This document shows, in pieces, positions 1 through 9,546 of a stretch of 64,000 nt of DNA. The first letter of the stretch is position 1. Each line of letters opens with the position of its first letter. The DNA lies in assembly GCA_018433245.1 (NCBI GenBank), contig JAHDRN010000013.1, forward strand, positions 1 to 64,000. Direction: 5' to 3'. The position numbers were made by a program, and so were the translations under genes. Below the pieces are notes generated by a model. That model ran no database searches, was not told where the DNA came from, and saw nothing but the letters and a program-made list of their open reading frames with translations. Source of the stretch: Candidatus Proruminimicrobium quisquiliarum (GTDB lineage: Bacteria > Elusimicrobiota > Endomicrobiia > Endomicrobiales > Endomicrobiaceae).

Positions 1-1
1 A

Positions 2-145
2 ACGGAAATGGTAATGCCCGGCGATAATATAACGATGGATATAGAGCTTATAATGCCTGTAGCAATGGAACCGCAATTGAGATTCGCGATAAGAGAAGGC
101 GGAAGAACTGTAGGTTCAGGCGTTGTAACTGAAATAAAAGAATAA
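2..145 (+). CDS. tuf: Elongation factor Tu, C-terminal fragment
   Basis: Partial gene entering from the left edge; the last 47 codons are present, ending in TAA. The residues match the third beta-barrel domain of EF-Tu, including PGDNI near the start and the closing [17 protein letters not shown] block, which contacts aminoacyl-tRNA. It carries aminoacyl-tRNA to the ribosome in the cytoplasm. rpsJ begins 17 bases later, the usual str-to-S10 operon junction. Confidence 0.97.
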   Translation, partial: TEMVMPGDNITMDIELIMPVAMEPQLRFAIREGGRTVGSGVVTEIKE

Positions 146-162
146 TTATACAGGAATAAACT

Positions 163-501
163 ATGTCAAATGAAAAAGTAACAGCAAGTCAGCCGCAAAC
201 GCAGAGATTAAGAATAAAACTTCGTTCCTACGATTGCAAAATGTTGGATGATTCTCTTAAGAAAATTGTAGAAACAGCAAGAAGAACAGGCGCTACCATA
301 ACAGGCCCGATACTTCTTCCTACAAATATTAAGAAATACACGGTTAACAGATCAGTTCATTCTGATAAGAAATCGAGAGAACAGTTTGAAATGAGAGTTC
401 ACAAGAGACTGGTTGATATTTGTGAACCGTCAGGATCCACAGTTGAAGAATTAATGAAATTAGATCTTCCTGCCGGCGTAGATATAGAAATAAAGATGTA
501 A
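163..501 (+). CDS. rpsJ: 30S ribosomal protein S10
   Basis: S10 of the 30S head; also the NusE partner in antitermination. At 112 aa it is about 10 residues longer than usual, the extra being a polar N-terminal extension ([13 protein letters not shown]) before the family core that starts [10 protein letters not shown]. The GPILLPT and [15 protein letters not shown] blocks are diagnostic. It is the first gene of the S10 operon. Confidence 0.98.
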   Translation: MSNEKVTASQPQTQRLRIKLRSYDCKMLDDSLKKIVETARRTGATITGPILLPTNIKKYTVNRSVHSDKKSREQFEMRVHKRLVDICEPSGSTVEELMKLDLPAGVDIEIKM

Positions 502-526
502 TAAAAAATTGTATTAGAGAGAAATT

Positions 527-1201
527 ATGTTAAAATCAATAATAGGTTCAAAAGTTGGAATGACACAGGTTTTTGATGAAAAAGGCAAGCTTGTTCCGGT
601 TACAGTAATAGAAGCCGGTCCGTGCGTTGTCACAGCCGTCAAAACAGTTGAAAATAACGGCTACAATGCCGTTCAGCTCGGGTTTGCAAATGTTGAAGAA
701 AAGAAACTCAACAAAGCCCAGGCCGGACTTTTTAAGAAGAATAATATAGCTCCTAAAAAAGTCTTGAAAGAAATCAGACTCAGCGACGTTTCAGGTTTGA
801 CTGTCGGTCAGGAAATAAAAGCCGATATTTTCAAAGCCGGAGATTACGTTGATGTTACCGGCGTTTCAAAAGGTAAAGGATTTGCCGGCGTTATTAAAAG
901 ACACAATTTCGGACAGCAGCCTGTAACAAGAGGTGCATCCGACAGAACAAGAGCAAGAGGATCGTCAGGTTCTCAGGGCCCTCAGAGAGTTTTGAAAGGC
1001 ATGAGAATGTCGGGACGTCTCGGACAGGATACGGTTACAATTCAGAAACTTCTGGTCGTAAGCGTTGATGCCGAAAAAAATGTTCTTCTTTTAAGAGGAG
1101 CGGTTCCTTCGGTAAAAAAAGCAACTCTTGTAATAAATAACACAGTAAAGAAAATTCCTGCTGTCGTTGTTAAGAAAGAAGAAAAGAAAGCTAAAAAATA
1201 A
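527..1201 (+). CDS. rplC: 50S ribosomal protein L3
   Basis: L3, an early-assembling 23S rRNA binder near the peptidyl-transferase centre. The N-terminus [14 protein letters not shown] and the central loop with the methylatable-Gln region (GFGQQP-like, here [13 protein letters not shown]) are clear. At 224 aa it is slightly long because of a lysine-rich C-terminal tail ending [10 protein letters not shown] purine-rich Shine-Dalgarno (agagagaaatt) precedes the ATG. Second gene of the S10 operon. Confidence 0.98.
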   Translation: MLKSIIGSKVGMTQVFDEKGKLVPVTVIEAGPCVVTAVKTVENNGYNAVQLGFANVEEKKLNKAQAGLFKKNNIAPKKVLKEIRLSDVSGLTVGQEIKADIFKAGDYVDVTGVSKGKGFAGVIKRHNFGQQPVTRGASDRTRARGSSGSQGPQRVLKGMRMSGRLGQDTVTIQKLLVVSVDAEKNVLLLRGAVPSVKKATLVINNTVKKIPAVVVKKEEKKAKK

Positions 1202-1226
1202 AATTTGTAAATAGGACGAGAAGATA

Positions 1227-1850
1227 ATGGATACAAAAGTTTATACGGTAGAAGGAAAAGAAAAAGGAAAATTTGAGCTTCCCGCGTTTTTTAACACGGA
1301 AGTTTCAACGGCTTTGCTTCATGAAATAACAACAGGTTATATGGCTAACAAGAGAGCCGGAACTCATGCAACAAAAACAAGAGGAGAAGTTTCTTTCTCG
1401 GGCGCTAAGCCTTGGAAACAAAAAGGCACCGGCAACGCAAGAGCCGGCCAGAAAAATTCGCCTCTGTGGAGAAAGGGCGGCGTTATATTCGGACCTCAGC
1501 CGAGAGATTATTTTCAGAAAATGTCAAAACAGAAAAGACGTTTGGCGCTTAATATGGCGTTTTCAAATTTGGTAAGCAAAGACAATCTTATTTTGATTGA
1601 TCTTATCAAAATTGAACAGCCTAAGACGAAGAAAATCGTTGAATTTTTGAAAAATCTTAAAGTTGACGGGCAGAAAGTAATAATTGCTCTTTCAAAAAAT
1701 GACGAGGTTGTCAAAATAGCGTCGAAAAATATTAAGAATTTAGTTGTTGACAATATTGCAAACCTTAATGCCTATCACGTTATGTGGGCTGACAAAATTG
1801 TCACAACCCCTGAAGCTATAGACAGCATTAAAACTAAGCAGACTCTTTAA
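1227..1850 (+). CDS. rplD: 50S ribosomal protein L4
   Basis: L4 lines the exit tunnel and, in enterobacteria, represses the S10 operon. The 207-aa length is normal. The extended tunnel loop is visible as TRGEVSFSGAKPWKQKGTGNARAG followed by SPLWRKGGVIFGP (quoted in two parts; residues about 51-90). RBS AGGACGAGAAG upstream. Whether autogenous control occurs here cannot be read from the sequence. Confidence 0.97.
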   Translation: MDTKVYTVEGKEKGKFELPAFFNTEVSTALLHEITTGYMANKRAGTHATKTRGEVSFSGAKPWKQKGTGNARAGQKNSPLWRKGGVIFGPQPRDYFQKMSKQKRRLALNMAFSNLVSKDNLILIDLIKIEQPKTKKIVEFLKNLKVDGQKVIIALSKNDEVVKIASKNIKNLVVDNIANLNAYHVMWADKIVTTPEAIDSIKTKQTL

Positions 1851-1895
1851 AAACAGCAGGCAGTACTAAAAGACACGGATAAATAGGAAAAGAAA

Positions 1896-2183
1896 ATGGA
1901 AATTAGAAACATTATTAAGAAGCCTCTCATTACTGAAAAGTCTTCGGTTGCGAAAGAAAAAGAAGGAAAGTACACGTTTGTTGTCGATAAAGATGCCAAC
2001 AAATACCAGATTAAACAGGCAGTAGAAACAATGTTTAATGTAAAAGTAAAAAGTGTGCATACCGCGATTTTCGCAGGTAAAGCAAAAAGAATGGGAAGAA
2101 GTGAAGGTTATAAAAGTGACTGGAAGAAAGCTATAATAAAGCTTCAAAAAGGTCAGGAAATATCAATAGTCGACGAAGCATAA
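1896..2183 (+). CDS. rplW: 50S ribosomal protein L23
   Basis: L23 sits at the tunnel exit and is the docking site for SRP and trigger factor. The 95-aa protein has the standard opening (IIKKPLITEKS), the TFVVDKDANKYQIKQAVE block and the basic end of the fold. It lies between L4 and L2 as in nearly all bacteria. The gap to rplB (72 bases) is the longest so far in this operon and shows no obvious promoter. Confidence 0.97.
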   Translation: MEIRNIIKKPLITEKSSVAKEKEGKYTFVVDKDANKYQIKQAVETMFNVKVKSVHTAIFAGKAKRMGRSEGYKSDWKKAIIKLQKGQEISIVDEA

Positions 2184-2255
2184 GTGTTTCGTAAGAAGTA
2201 AATATGGGTTTAAGGATTTTTTTTAATTCCTACCCGATAAATAGGAAAATTTAGT

Positions 2256-3089
2256 ATGCCAATTAAAACATTTAAGCCGTATACACCGGTAAGAAGATTT
2301 ATCACGATGGAAGATTTTTCGGAAATAACCACAAATAAACCCGAGAAATCGTTGACGATGCCTGCAAAGAAAACCGGCGGCAGAAACAATACCGGTCAGG
2401 TTATGGTCCGTTTCAGAGGCGGCGAACACAAAAGATTTTACAGAATCATTGATTTTAAAAGAAATAAAATCGGAGTGCCCGCAAAAGTAGTTTCAATAGA
2501 ATACGATCCTAACAGAACAAGCAGAATAGCATTGCTTGAATATAAAGACGGAGAAAAAAGATACATTATACAACCTAAGGGTTTGAAAGTAGGAGACGAA
2601 CTTATGTCCGGTCCGGATGCCGAAATAAGAGACGGTAACGCTCTTCCTCTTTCCAATATTCCTGTAGGTACGTTTATACATAACCTTGAGTTAGTTCCCG
2701 GAAAAGGCGGACAGTTAATAAGGTCGGCAGGTTCAGCTGCGCAGTTACTCGCGAAAGAAGATGAATATGCCCACGTAAGAATGCCTTCCGGAGAAATAAG
2801 ATTAGTCCTGGTTAAGTGTTACGCAACAGTGGGTCAGGTGGGAAACATTGAACATGAAAATATGACAATTGGTTCTGCAGGAAGAAGCCGCCACTTCGGT
2901 AAGAAACCTCATGTGCGCGGTACTGCCATGAACGCTACAGACCATCCTCACGGTGGTGGAAGAGGCAAGTCTAAAGGTGCAAACCAGCCTCGCAGCCCAT
3001 GGAATCAGCCGGCAAAGGGTTTCAAAACAAGGCCCAAGAAGGTTTGGGACTGGATGATAGTAAGTCACAGGAATAAAGCTAAGGCATAG
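2256..3089 (+). CDS. rplB: 50S ribosomal protein L2
   Basis: L2 is needed for subunit association and peptidyl transfer. The 277-aa length is normal. It opens with [10 protein letters not shown] and has the conserved C-terminal [20 protein letters not shown] segment with the functionally important histidine. Followed after 9 bases by rpsS. Confidence 0.98.
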   Translation: MPIKTFKPYTPVRRFITMEDFSEITTNKPEKSLTMPAKKTGGRNNTGQVMVRFRGGEHKRFYRIIDFKRNKIGVPAKVVSIEYDPNRTSRIALLEYKDGEKRYIIQPKGLKVGDELMSGPDAEIRDGNALPLSNIPVGTFIHNLELVPGKGGQLIRSAGSAAQLLAKEDEYAHVRMPSGEIRLVLVKCYATVGQVGNIEHENMTIGSAGRSRHFGKKPHVRGTAMNATDHPHGGGRGKSKGANQPRSPWNQPAKGFKTRPKKVWDWMIVSHRNKAKA

Positions 3090-3098
3090 GAGAAATAA

Positions 3099-3383
3099 AT
3101 GAGCAGGTCAGTAAAAAAAGGTCCTTATGTAGATGCCAAACTTTTAAAGAAAATGGAAGCGTTGAATCAATCGGGCGAAAAGAAAATAATAAAAACGTGG
3201 GCAAGAAATTCAACGATTACTCCTGATTTTGTAGGACACACGTTGGCAGTGCATAACGGAAAAAAATGGTTACCGATTTATATATCGGAACAGATGGTCG
3301 GGCATAAGCTCGGTGAATTCGCGCCTACCAGAGTATTTAAAGGCCACGGCGGAATGACAAAGCAGGAAACATCGTTAACATAA
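3099..3383 (+). CDS. rpsS: 30S ribosomal protein S19
   Basis: S19, in the 30S head contacting S13 and the A-site region. It starts with the invariant [11 protein letters not shown] and contains [22 protein letters not shown] and [11 protein letters not shown]; 94 aa is the usual size. RBS (aggag) lies just 5 bases from the ATG and 9 bases after the rplB stop. Confidence 0.98.
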   Translation: MSRSVKKGPYVDAKLLKKMEALNQSGEKKIIKTWARNSTITPDFVGHTLAVHNGKKWLPIYISEQMVGHKLGEFAPTRVFKGHGGMTKQETSLT

Positions 3384-3402
3384 AAAGCAAAGGACAAAAA
3401 AG

Positions 3403-3840
3403 ATGCAAGCAAAAGCAATAGCAAAATTTGTAAGATATGCTCCAAGAAAAGTCAATCAGGTTTTGACCGTAATAAGAAACCAAAATGTTGAAAAAGCATT
3501 CGAGATTCTTTCTTTTCTGCCTAAAAATTCAACGGAACTCGTTGAAAAGGTTTTAAAGAGCGCGGTTGCAAACGCCGGCAAACTTAAAGATTTTTCGGGA
3601 CTTAAAATTAAGGAATGCTGGGTAGGCCAGGGTCCTACTTTGAAAAGAATGAGACCGGGTCCTATGGGCAGAGGAATGCCGTATAAAAGAAAAACTTCAC
3701 ATCTTACGGTAATCGTAACCGATGAGGGAGTCGTCGCAAAGAAAAGCAAGAAAAAAACTGCGGTAAAAAAACCGTCAGCGGCGGCGGAAGTTAAGGCTGT
3801 TAAAGAAACAAAAGAAAATAAAAATAAGGTAAAAGGGTAA
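3403..3840 (+). CDS. rplV: 50S ribosomal protein L22 with basic C-terminal tail
   Basis: L22 forms part of the exit tunnel constriction. The core (residues about 1-112) includes RYAPRKVNQV and the tunnel beta-hairpin GPTLKRMRPGPMGRG. The remaining ~33 residues are a lysine/alanine-rich tail (KKSKKKTAVKKPSAAAEVKA) not found in the minimal 110-aa family form. Such tails occur in several phyla and probably wrap rRNA at the surface. Confidence 0.97.
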   Translation: MQAKAIAKFVRYAPRKVNQVLTVIRNQNVEKAFEILSFLPKNSTELVEKVLKSAVANAGKLKDFSGLKIKECWVGQGPTLKRMRPGPMGRGMPYKRKTSHLTVIVTDEGVVAKKSKKKTAVKKPSAAAEVKAVKETKENKNKVKG

Positions 3841-3845
3841 GGTTC

Positions 3846-4553
3846 ATGGGTCATAAAATTCATCCTAAAAGTGTTCGTCTAGGTTATATTAAGGATTGGG
3901 ATTCAAAGTGGTTCAACCTGAAAGAAATGCCTGACTTTGTAGAAGAAGATTTCAGAATAAGAAGATACTTGAAAGATAAACTTAAAAGCGCTTCTGTTTC
4001 AAAAATCGGAATTGAAAGAGCCGGCAAATATATCAGAGTAAATATCTACACGTCAAGGCCGGGGATAGTAATCGGCAAGGGCGGACAGGGTATGGAATCG
4101 CTCAGAATGGAAGTTGAGCAGATGACGCAGAGAAAAGCGTTTGTAAACGTTATGGAAATAAAAAAACCTGAAGCGGACGCGCAGCTTTGCGCCGATAATA
4201 TAGCATACCAGCTTGAAAGACAGATCGCTTTCAGAAGAGCAATGAAAAAAGTTATGGAAAAAGCGATGCTTGCCGGCGCGAAAGGAATAAAAGTTATGTG
4301 CGCAGGAAGACTCGGCGGCGCCGAAATTGCAAGAACGGAATGGCTTAAAGAAGGCAGAATTCCGTTGCAGACTTTCAGAGCCGAAATAGAGTACGGTTTT
4401 TCAGAAGCTAATACAACAATGGGAAAAATCGGAGTAAAAGTTTGGATATTCAAAAAAGAGCATTTCCAGAAAACCGCAAAGGAACTTTTGGAAGAAGCTA
4501 AGCTTATTGAAAATCCGGCTGAAGCAACAGCAAACGTTCAGGAAGAAAAGTAG
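3846..4553 (+). CDS. rpsC: 30S ribosomal protein S3
   Basis: S3 is at the mRNA entry channel. It begins MGHKIHPKSVRLG, has a type II KH domain with the GKGG loop around residues 75-85, and the C-terminal S3 domain (RTEWLKEGRIPLQTFRAEIEYG). 235 aa is normal. It starts 5 bases after rplV, so the two are probably translationally coupled. Confidence 0.98.
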   Translation: MGHKIHPKSVRLGYIKDWDSKWFNLKEMPDFVEEDFRIRRYLKDKLKSASVSKIGIERAGKYIRVNIYTSRPGIVIGKGGQGMESLRMEVEQMTQRKAFVNVMEIKKPEADAQLCADNIAYQLERQIAFRRAMKKVMEKAMLAGAKGIKVMCAGRLGGAEIARTEWLKEGRIPLQTFRAEIEYGFSEANTTMGKIGVKVWIFKKEHFQKTAKELLEEAKLIENPAEATANVQEEK

Positions 4554-4583
4554 TTTATTTAAAAGTTAAGGAAGGACAAACAT

Positions 4584-4997
4584 ATGTTGATGCCAAAAAG
4601 AGTAAAATACAGAAAGACTCACAGGGGAAGAATGAAAGGTTACGCCAAGGGCGGAACCGAATTGTCTTTCGGGACTTATGGTCTTCAGGCTTTGGAACCT
4701 GTCTGGCTGAACAGCAATCAGATAGAAGCTGCCCGTATAGCTTTGACAAAGTTCATAAAGAAAGGCGGGAAAATCTGGATAAGAGTATTTCCGGATAAGT
4801 CTGTAACGAAGAAACCTGCCGAAACCAGAATGGGTAAAGGAAAAGGAGATCCGGCGTTTTGGGTCGCCGTAGTAAAGCCCGGAAGAATAATGTTTGAAAT
4901 GGAAGGTATTTCGGAAACGGACGCAAGAAGAGCTTTGAGACTCGCATCCGATAAATTGCCTATACATTGCAAAATCTTAGTAAGACAAGAAATATAA
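4584..4997 (+). CDS. rplP: 50S ribosomal protein L16
   Basis: L16 organises the A-site tRNA elbow region of the 50S subunit. The [11 protein letters not shown] start, the [13 protein letters not shown] block and [17 protein letters not shown] (residues about 85-101) are diagnostic; 137 aa is standard. RBS AAGGA lies about 8 bases before the chosen ATG. rpmC follows after 16 bases. Confidence 0.98.
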   Translation: MLMPKRVKYRKTHRGRMKGYAKGGTELSFGTYGLQALEPVWLNSNQIEAARIALTKFIKKGGKIWIRVFPDKSVTKKPAETRMGKGKGDPAFWVAVVKPGRIMFEMEGISETDARRALRLASDKLPIHCKILVRQEI

Positions 4998-5013
4998 TAA
5001 CGGAAAAAGAGAT

Positions 5014-5217
5014 ATGAAACAAAAAAATTGGCAGGAAATCAAAAGTATGTCGGATAAAGAATTGGCGGCTAAGCTTACTGAACTTGAAGAAAAGTATTAT
5101 AAAATTAAATTCAGAAATGCGACGTCACCGGTTAAAAATCCTCTTGAAATAAGAGAATTAAGAAAAACAATAGCAAGAATAAAAACACTTCTTGCTCAAC
5201 AGAAAAAAGGGAAATAA
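5014..5217 (+). CDS. rpmC: 50S ribosomal protein L29
   Basis: Small two-helix L29 near the tunnel exit, 67 aa. It shows the family pattern: an N-terminal helix with EIKSMSDKELAAKL, a central FRNATSPVKNPLEIRELRK segment and a final ARIKTLL helix. Position between rplP and rpsQ is canonical. Confidence 0.96.
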   Translation: MKQKNWQEIKSMSDKELAAKLTELEEKYYKIKFRNATSPVKNPLEIRELRKTIARIKTLLAQQKKGK

Positions 5218-5237
5218 TCCCGTAGGAAGGAAGAAAA

Positions 5238-5492
5238 ATGGCTGAACGTGCAAAAAGAAAAATAATGCAGGGAACGGTAATCGCAGACAAATCTCCCAAA
5301 ACGAGAGTTGTCTCGGTTGAAAGAACTATAGCTCATTCAAAATACGGAAGAGTTACCCGTATGAAATCAAAATTCTCGGTTCACGACGAGAAAAATGAAT
5401 CCAAAACGGGTGATTTGGTATCTATAATGGAATCAAGACCTCTTTCAAAAACGAAAAGATGGATTTTGATGTCAATAGTAAACAAAGCGTAA
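5238..5492 (+). CDS. rpsQ: 30S ribosomal protein S17
   Basis: S17 is a primary 16S rRNA binder with an OB fold. The residues [20 protein letters not shown] and the [10 protein letters not shown] motif close to the C-terminus identify it; 84 aa is normal. RBS AAGGAAG sits 6 bases before the ATG. Confidence 0.97.
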   Translation: MAERAKRKIMQGTVIADKSPKTRVVSVERTIAHSKYGRVTRMKSKFSVHDEKNESKTGDLVSIMESRPLSKTKRWILMSIVNKA

Positions 5493-5502
5493 GGAAACCA
5501 AT

Positions 5503-5871
5503 ATGATTCAAGAAAGATCAATTTTAAATGTTGCAGACAATTCAGGCGCAAAAAAAGTACGTTGTTTCAGAGTCCTTAAAGGGATGAAGAGAAGATATGC
5601 AGGCTTGGGCGATGTTATAATTGCCTCAGTGCAAGATGCAATTCCTCATGGTAACGTAAAAAAAGGAGAAGTTGTCAGAGTTGTTATCGTAAGAACGGCA
5701 AAAGAGTACCGCAGAGAAGACGGAACATATATAAGGTTCAGCGATAACGCGGCTGTTATCATAAACGAAGAGGGTGAACCTAAAGGAACCCGTATTTTCG
5801 GTCCTGTCGCAAGAGAATTAAGAGAAGCAAATTTTCTTAAAATAATTTCTTTGGCGCCGGAAGTAATATAA
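5503..5871 (+). CDS. rplN: 50S ribosomal protein L14
   Basis: L14 lies at the intersubunit interface and is the RsfS docking site. It starts [19 protein letters not shown] and contains the FDDNAAVII-like segment [24 protein letters not shown]; 122 aa exactly as typical. Starts 10 bases after rpsQ. Confidence 0.98.
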   Translation: MIQERSILNVADNSGAKKVRCFRVLKGMKRRYAGLGDVIIASVQDAIPHGNVKKGEVVRVVIVRTAKEYRREDGTYIRFSDNAAVIINEEGEPKGTRIFGPVARELREANFLKIISLAPEVI

Positions 5872-5893
5872 TTAATAGTAATAGGATAGAAAT

Positions 5894-6205
5894 ATGCTTA
5901 ACATTAAGAAGAAAGACAAAGTAGTAGTTTTAGCAGGCAAAGACAAAGGCAAACAGGGCGAAGTCTTGAAAATGTTTTTTGAAGAGGAAAAAGTTGTTGT
6001 TTCCAAAGTCGCTTTTGTGAAAAGACATACAAAGCCTACTCAAAGAGATCCGGGCGGAATAAAAGAAAAAGAATCGCCCATATCAATTTCAAACGTTATG
6101 CTTGTATGCCCCAAATGCAACAAGCCGAACAGACCTAAATTTGATAAGCTTTCAGACGGTAAAAAAGTAAGAGTATGCAGAAAATGCGGTGAAATAATAG
6201 TTTAA
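5894..6205 (+). CDS. rplX: 50S ribosomal protein L24, zinc-ribbon form
   Basis: L24 starts 50S assembly. The KOW motif (KDKVVVLAGKDKGKQGEVLK) occupies residues about 7-26, and the middle matches the family (KRHTKP...GGIKEKESPI). The C-terminal part carries four cysteines, C72-x2-C75 and C95-x2-C98, so this is the zinc-binding L24 type. 103 aa. Confidence 0.97.
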   Translation: MLNIKKKDKVVVLAGKDKGKQGEVLKMFFEEEKVVVSKVAFVKRHTKPTQRDPGGIKEKESPISISNVMLVCPKCNKPNRPKFDKLSDGKKVRVCRKCGEIIV

Positions 6206-6220
6206 CAAGGGAAAAGAAAT

Positions 6221-6781
6221 ATGAATCAAGTTCCTAGAATGAAAGAAGTATTTTTGAAAAACGTAGTGCCGGCTTTGGAAAAAGAATTCGGTTTTAAAAA
6301 TATAAACCAGGTTCCCAAGCTGACGAAGATTGTTATCAATATCGGACTTTCCGAAGCTAAAGACAACGTGAAAGTCGTTGAAACGGCAAGCGACGAACTT
6401 GCGGCGATAACGGGTCAAAAACCTGTTGTCTGCAAAGCAAAACAGTCTGTTTCAAACTTTAAGATAAGAGAAGGCATGCCTATAGGGATAAAAGTAACTC
6501 TCAGAGGCGCCATAATGTATGAATTTTTGGACAGGTTAATCAATATCGCTATTCCGAGAATCAGAGATTTTAGAGGGATTGAACCCAATAAATTTGACGG
6601 CAGAGGAAATTTCAATCTCGGTCTTACGGAACAGTATATATTTCCGGAAATCAACGTTGAAAAATCCGATAAAGCAAGAGGAATGAACATAACTTTTGTT
6701 ACGACGGCAAAAGAAGACGAACATGCCAAGAAACTTTTGGAATATCTCGGAATGCCGTTTAAGAAAAGAGATTCAAAGTAA
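6221..6781 (+). CDS. rplE: 50S ribosomal protein L5
   Basis: L5 binds 5S rRNA and contacts P-site tRNA. Key segments are [38 protein letters not shown] and [16 protein letters not shown] in the central region; 186 aa is usual. The next gene begins 74 bases later, and nothing convincing was seen in that gap beyond a purine-rich RBS. Confidence 0.98.
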   Translation: MNQVPRMKEVFLKNVVPALEKEFGFKNINQVPKLTKIVINIGLSEAKDNVKVVETASDELAAITGQKPVVCKAKQSVSNFKIREGMPIGIKVTLRGAIMYEFLDRLINIAIPRIRDFRGIEPNKFDGRGNFNLGLTEQYIFPEINVEKSDKARGMNITFVTTAKEDEHAKKLLEYLGMPFKKRDSK

Positions 6782-6855
6782 TTTAAAAAGTTTTAAAGAA
6801 CGAAAACCATAAGATGTTTATAGAGAAAGTAAATAAAAAAAAGTAGAGGTTTATT

Positions 6856-7041
6856 ATGGCAACACTATCAGCAGAAGCAAAAATGCGCAAACCTCAGAAG
6901 TTTGCAACTAGGTACAGGAACAGATGTCGCCTGTGTGGAAGACCTAGAGGCTACTACAGAGATTTCGGTCTGTGCAGAATTTGTTTCCGTAAGCTTGCTC
7001 ACAACGGAGAAATTCCGGGCGTGACAAAGTCAAGTTGGTAA
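6856..7041 (+). CDS. rpsN: 30S ribosomal protein S14, type Z (zinc-binding)
   Basis: Short (61 aa) zinc-binding S14. Cysteines C24-x2-C27 and C40-x2-C43 form the expected ribbon in [23 protein letters not shown], and the end GVTKSSW is canonical. This differs from the ~100-aa zinc-free form. RBS (agaggttt) lies upstream of the ATG. Position between rplE and rpsH is standard. Confidence 0.97.
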   Translation: MATLSAEAKMRKPQKFATRYRNRCRLCGRPRGYYRDFGLCRICFRKLAHNGEIPGVTKSSW

Positions 7042-7086
7042 GTACGGCAGGTTAAGAGCAAAACAAAATTAGAAAGAGGTTGGGTA

Positions 7087-7482
7087 ATGATTACAGATCC
7101 TATATCAGACATGTTTGTGAGAATAAGGAATGCGAATTCCAAATTACACGAAAAAGTTGATATTCCGGCGTCAAAAGTAAAAACGGAAATTGCAAAAGTT
7201 TTGAAAGACGAAGGATATATTACAAATTATAAAAATATTGAAGACCAAAAACAGGGCGTTTTGAGAGTTTATCTGAAGTACGATTTAAACGGAAAACCGG
7301 CCTTGAGTGGTTTGAAAAGAGTTTCAAAGCCGGGATTGAGAATATACAAGGGCTATGAAGATTTGCCTAAGGTTCTCGGAAGTTTCGGTATTGCTATTAT
7401 TTCTACGCCAAAAGGAATGATGGCAAGCAAAAAAGCCAAAGATGCCAAAATCGGCGGCGAGTTGATCGGTTACGTTTGGTAA
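7087..7482 (+). CDS. rpsH: 30S ribosomal protein S8
   Basis: S8 binds central-domain 16S rRNA and represses the spc operon in E. coli. It starts DPISDMFVRIRNAN and has the C-terminal signature STPKGMMASKKAKDAKIGGELIGYVW; the 131-aa length is normal. RBS AGAGGTTGGG upstream. Confidence 0.98.
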   Translation: MITDPISDMFVRIRNANSKLHEKVDIPASKVKTEIAKVLKDEGYITNYKNIEDQKQGVLRVYLKYDLNGKPALSGLKRVSKPGLRIYKGYEDLPKVLGSFGIAIISTPKGMMASKKAKDAKIGGELIGYVW

Positions 7483-7504
7483 ATTTTTATATTGAGGTTG
7501 CAAA

Positions 7505-8068
7505 ATGAGTCGCTTAGGAAGAAAGCCAATAGCAATACCTGAAAAAGTTAAAGTAGAATTTAAGAACGGAGTGCTTGAAGTTTCCGGTGCAAAAGAAAAA
7601 CTTTCTCAGAAGATAAATGAGAAATTGGACGTTAAGCTTGATAAAGGCGCGGTTACTCTTGAAATGAAAGAAACAACCAGAGAAGCCAATATGCTCCAGG
7701 GCCTTACGAGAGGGCTTATCGTCAATATGATTGAAGGTGTAACAAACGGTTATAAAAAAGAACTTGAATTAAACGGTCTCGGTTTTAAAGCCGTTTTGAC
7801 CGGTGCAAATCTGACGTTAACCGTCGGACTTTCGCATACGGTTACAAAAGAAGTTCCTAAAACCGTTAAAGTCGTCGTCGGAATGAACGCAGATAAAATG
7901 CCGACGCTTACGATTACAGGAACTGACAAGCAGGCTGTAGGCGCGTTTGCGTCCGAAGTCAGAGCGGTAAAACCTCCTGAACCTTACAAGGGTTTCGGTA
8001 TAAGATATGTCGGAGAAAAGATTATAAGGAAAGCCGGTAAAGCTGCGGCAGCCGGAGCAAAAAAGTAA
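7505..8068 (+). CDS. rplF: 50S ribosomal protein L6
   Basis: L6 has two copies of an RNA-binding fold near the factor-binding centre. It begins MSRLGRKPIAIPEKV and has the C-terminal hallmark RAVKPPEPYKGFGIRY. 187 aa, with a short Ala/Lys tail (KAGKAAAAGAKK). RBS GAGG 8 bases ahead of the ATG. Confidence 0.98.
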   Translation: MSRLGRKPIAIPEKVKVEFKNGVLEVSGAKEKLSQKINEKLDVKLDKGAVTLEMKETTREANMLQGLTRGLIVNMIEGVTNGYKKELELNGLGFKAVLTGANLTLTVGLSHTVTKEVPKTVKVVVGMNADKMPTLTITGTDKQAVGAFASEVRAVKPPEPYKGFGIRYVGEKIIRKAGKAAAAGAKK

Positions 8069-8126
8069 AAGTTTAAAAGCCGGCGGGCTTTAACTTGGAA
8101 ACGACAAAGACAAAGAGGATATAGTA

Positions 8127-8486
8127 ATGAAAGGGTCAAAAATAAGGCTGGATTTAAGAAAAAAAAGAGTCAGAAGCAAAATTTCCGGAACTACGGAAAG
8201 GCCGAGATTGAACGTAAAATGCGGACATAAAAATATTTATGCCCAGATTATTGACGATTCAAAAGGATTTACTTTGGCGTCAGCGTCTACATTATCGGAA
8301 GAACTTAAAGGGAAAATAAAATCAACCGATACCGTTGAAGCGGCAAAAGCAGTGGGCAAACTGATAGCCCAGAAAGCAGCCGAAAAGAAAATTAAAACGG
8401 TTGTTTTTGACAGAGCCGGAAAATCGTATCAGGGTAAAATTAAAGCGCTTGCCGAAGAGGCAAGAGCAGGCGGATTAAATTTCTAA
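8127..8486 (+). CDS. rplR: 50S ribosomal protein L18
   Basis: L18 brings 5S rRNA into the 50S subunit. The basic N-terminus, [20 protein letters not shown], and the ending [28 protein letters not shown] match the family; 119 aa. Lies 58 bases after rplF and is followed by rpsE after 33 bases. Confidence 0.97.
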   Translation: MKGSKIRLDLRKKRVRSKISGTTERPRLNVKCGHKNIYAQIIDDSKGFTLASASTLSEELKGKIKSTDTVEAAKAVGKLIAQKAAEKKIKTVVFDRAGKSYQGKIKALAEEARAGGLNF

Positions 8487-8519
8487 AAATTTTTATATGG
8501 TCGCAGTCGGGAGGATAAG

Positions 8520-9023
8520 TTGGCTGATAATAAATATAACAAAGAGAATGAAAGCGGTTTAACGGAAACGGTAGTATCCGTTAACAGAGTAACAAAAGTC
8601 GTTAAGGGCGGAAAAAGAATGTCCTTTAATGCGCTTGTCGTAGTCGGCGACGGAGCAGGAAAGGTAGGTTGCGGACTCGGCAAAGCAAATGAAGTTCAGG
8701 CTGCAATTAAAAAGGGCAGTACCAGAGCGCAGAAAAATATGATAAGCGTATCTCTTAGAAATACAAGTATTCCGCACGAAATCATGGGAATCAGCGGAGC
8801 GGGAAAAGTTTTGCTTAAACCTGCGGTTCCGGGAACGGGCGTTATCGCCGGCGGTTCCGTAAGAGCCGTTCTTGAAGCTGTAGGTGTAAAAGACATTCTT
8901 ACAAAATCAATGGGTACGGCAAATCCGTTTAACGTCGTATACGCCACAATTGAGGCTCTTAAAGGTTTGAGATCAAAAGAAGATGTGGCAAAAATAAGAA
9001 ATAAAGAGGTTGCAGAAATATGA
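8520..9023 (+). CDS. rpsE: 30S ribosomal protein S5, TTG start
   Basis: S5 acts in decoding accuracy. The N-terminal dsRBD-like domain has [23 protein letters not shown], and the C-terminal half the [21 protein letters not shown] segment. The start is TTG: a strong RBS (GGGAGG, 8510-8515) lies 5 bases upstream, and no ATG occurs in frame until residue about 40, inside the conserved core. It ends 4 bases inside rplO (ATGA overlap). Confidence 0.96.
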   Translation: MADNKYNKENESGLTETVVSVNRVTKVVKGGKRMSFNALVVVGDGAGKVGCGLGKANEVQAAIKKGSTRAQKNMISVSLRNTSIPHEIMGISGAGKVLLKPAVPGTGVIAGGSVRAVLEAVGVKDILTKSMGTANPFNVVYATIEALKGLRSKEDVAKIRNKEVAEI

Positions 9024-9472
9024 TCGGATTAAATACATTAAAACCTGCGGAAGGTTCAAGGCACAGAAAGAAAATCATAGGAAGAGGAGTCGGTTCGGGC
9101 CACGGCAGAACTTCCACCAGAGGAAGCAAAGGCCAGAAAGCAAGATCCGGCGACGGCAAGATGTCATATTTTGAAGCCGGTCAGACAGCTATCGTCAGAA
9201 GAATGCCTAAAAGAGGTTTTAACAATACGGCGTTCAGAAAAGAATACGAAATAGTAAATCTTGATTTAATAGCTTCAAAGTTTAATTCCGACGATGAAAT
9301 TACCGTCGCAAAACTTAAAGAGGCGGGACTTGTAAAGAAAGGCAAACTCGTTAAGATTCTTGCAAACGGAAACGTAGATAAAAAGTTTAACGTTTCGGCG
9401 AACTCTTTTTCAAAAACAGCGAAAGAAAAAATTGAAAAAGCGGGCGGCAAAGCCGTTGTAGTTGAAGCTTAA
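9020..9472 (+). CDS. rplO: 50S ribosomal protein L15
   Basis: L15 is a late-assembling 23S rRNA binder. It starts with [28 protein letters not shown] (quoted part of residues 4-31), and the [15 protein letters not shown] region confirms it; 150 aa. Its ATG overlaps the rpsE stop, so rpmD, which normally sits between these genes, is absent here. RBS lies within the rpsE coding sequence (aaagaggttg). Confidence 0.97.
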   Translation: MIGLNTLKPAEGSRHRKKIIGRGVGSGHGRTSTRGSKGQKARSGDGKMSYFEAGQTAIVRRMPKRGFNNTAFRKEYEIVNLDLIASKFNSDDEITVAKLKEAGLVKKGKLVKILANGNVDKKFNVSANSFSKTAKEKIEKAGGKAVVVEA

Positions 9473-9479
9473 TAAAATT

Positions 9480-9507
9480 TTGATATTCGTGCTTAATTAA
9501 GTAAAAT
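9480..9507 (+). promoter_or_regulatory. Possible sigma70-type promoter before secY
   Basis: TTGATA (9480-9485) and TAAAAT (9502-9507) are separated by 16 bases in the 74-base rplO-secY gap. Low-GC DNA produces such matches by chance, so this is a tentative internal promoter. Confidence 0.35.
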
Positions 9508-9546
9508 ATTAAAATATAATTTTGTTATAAATAAAAAGGTGGGACA

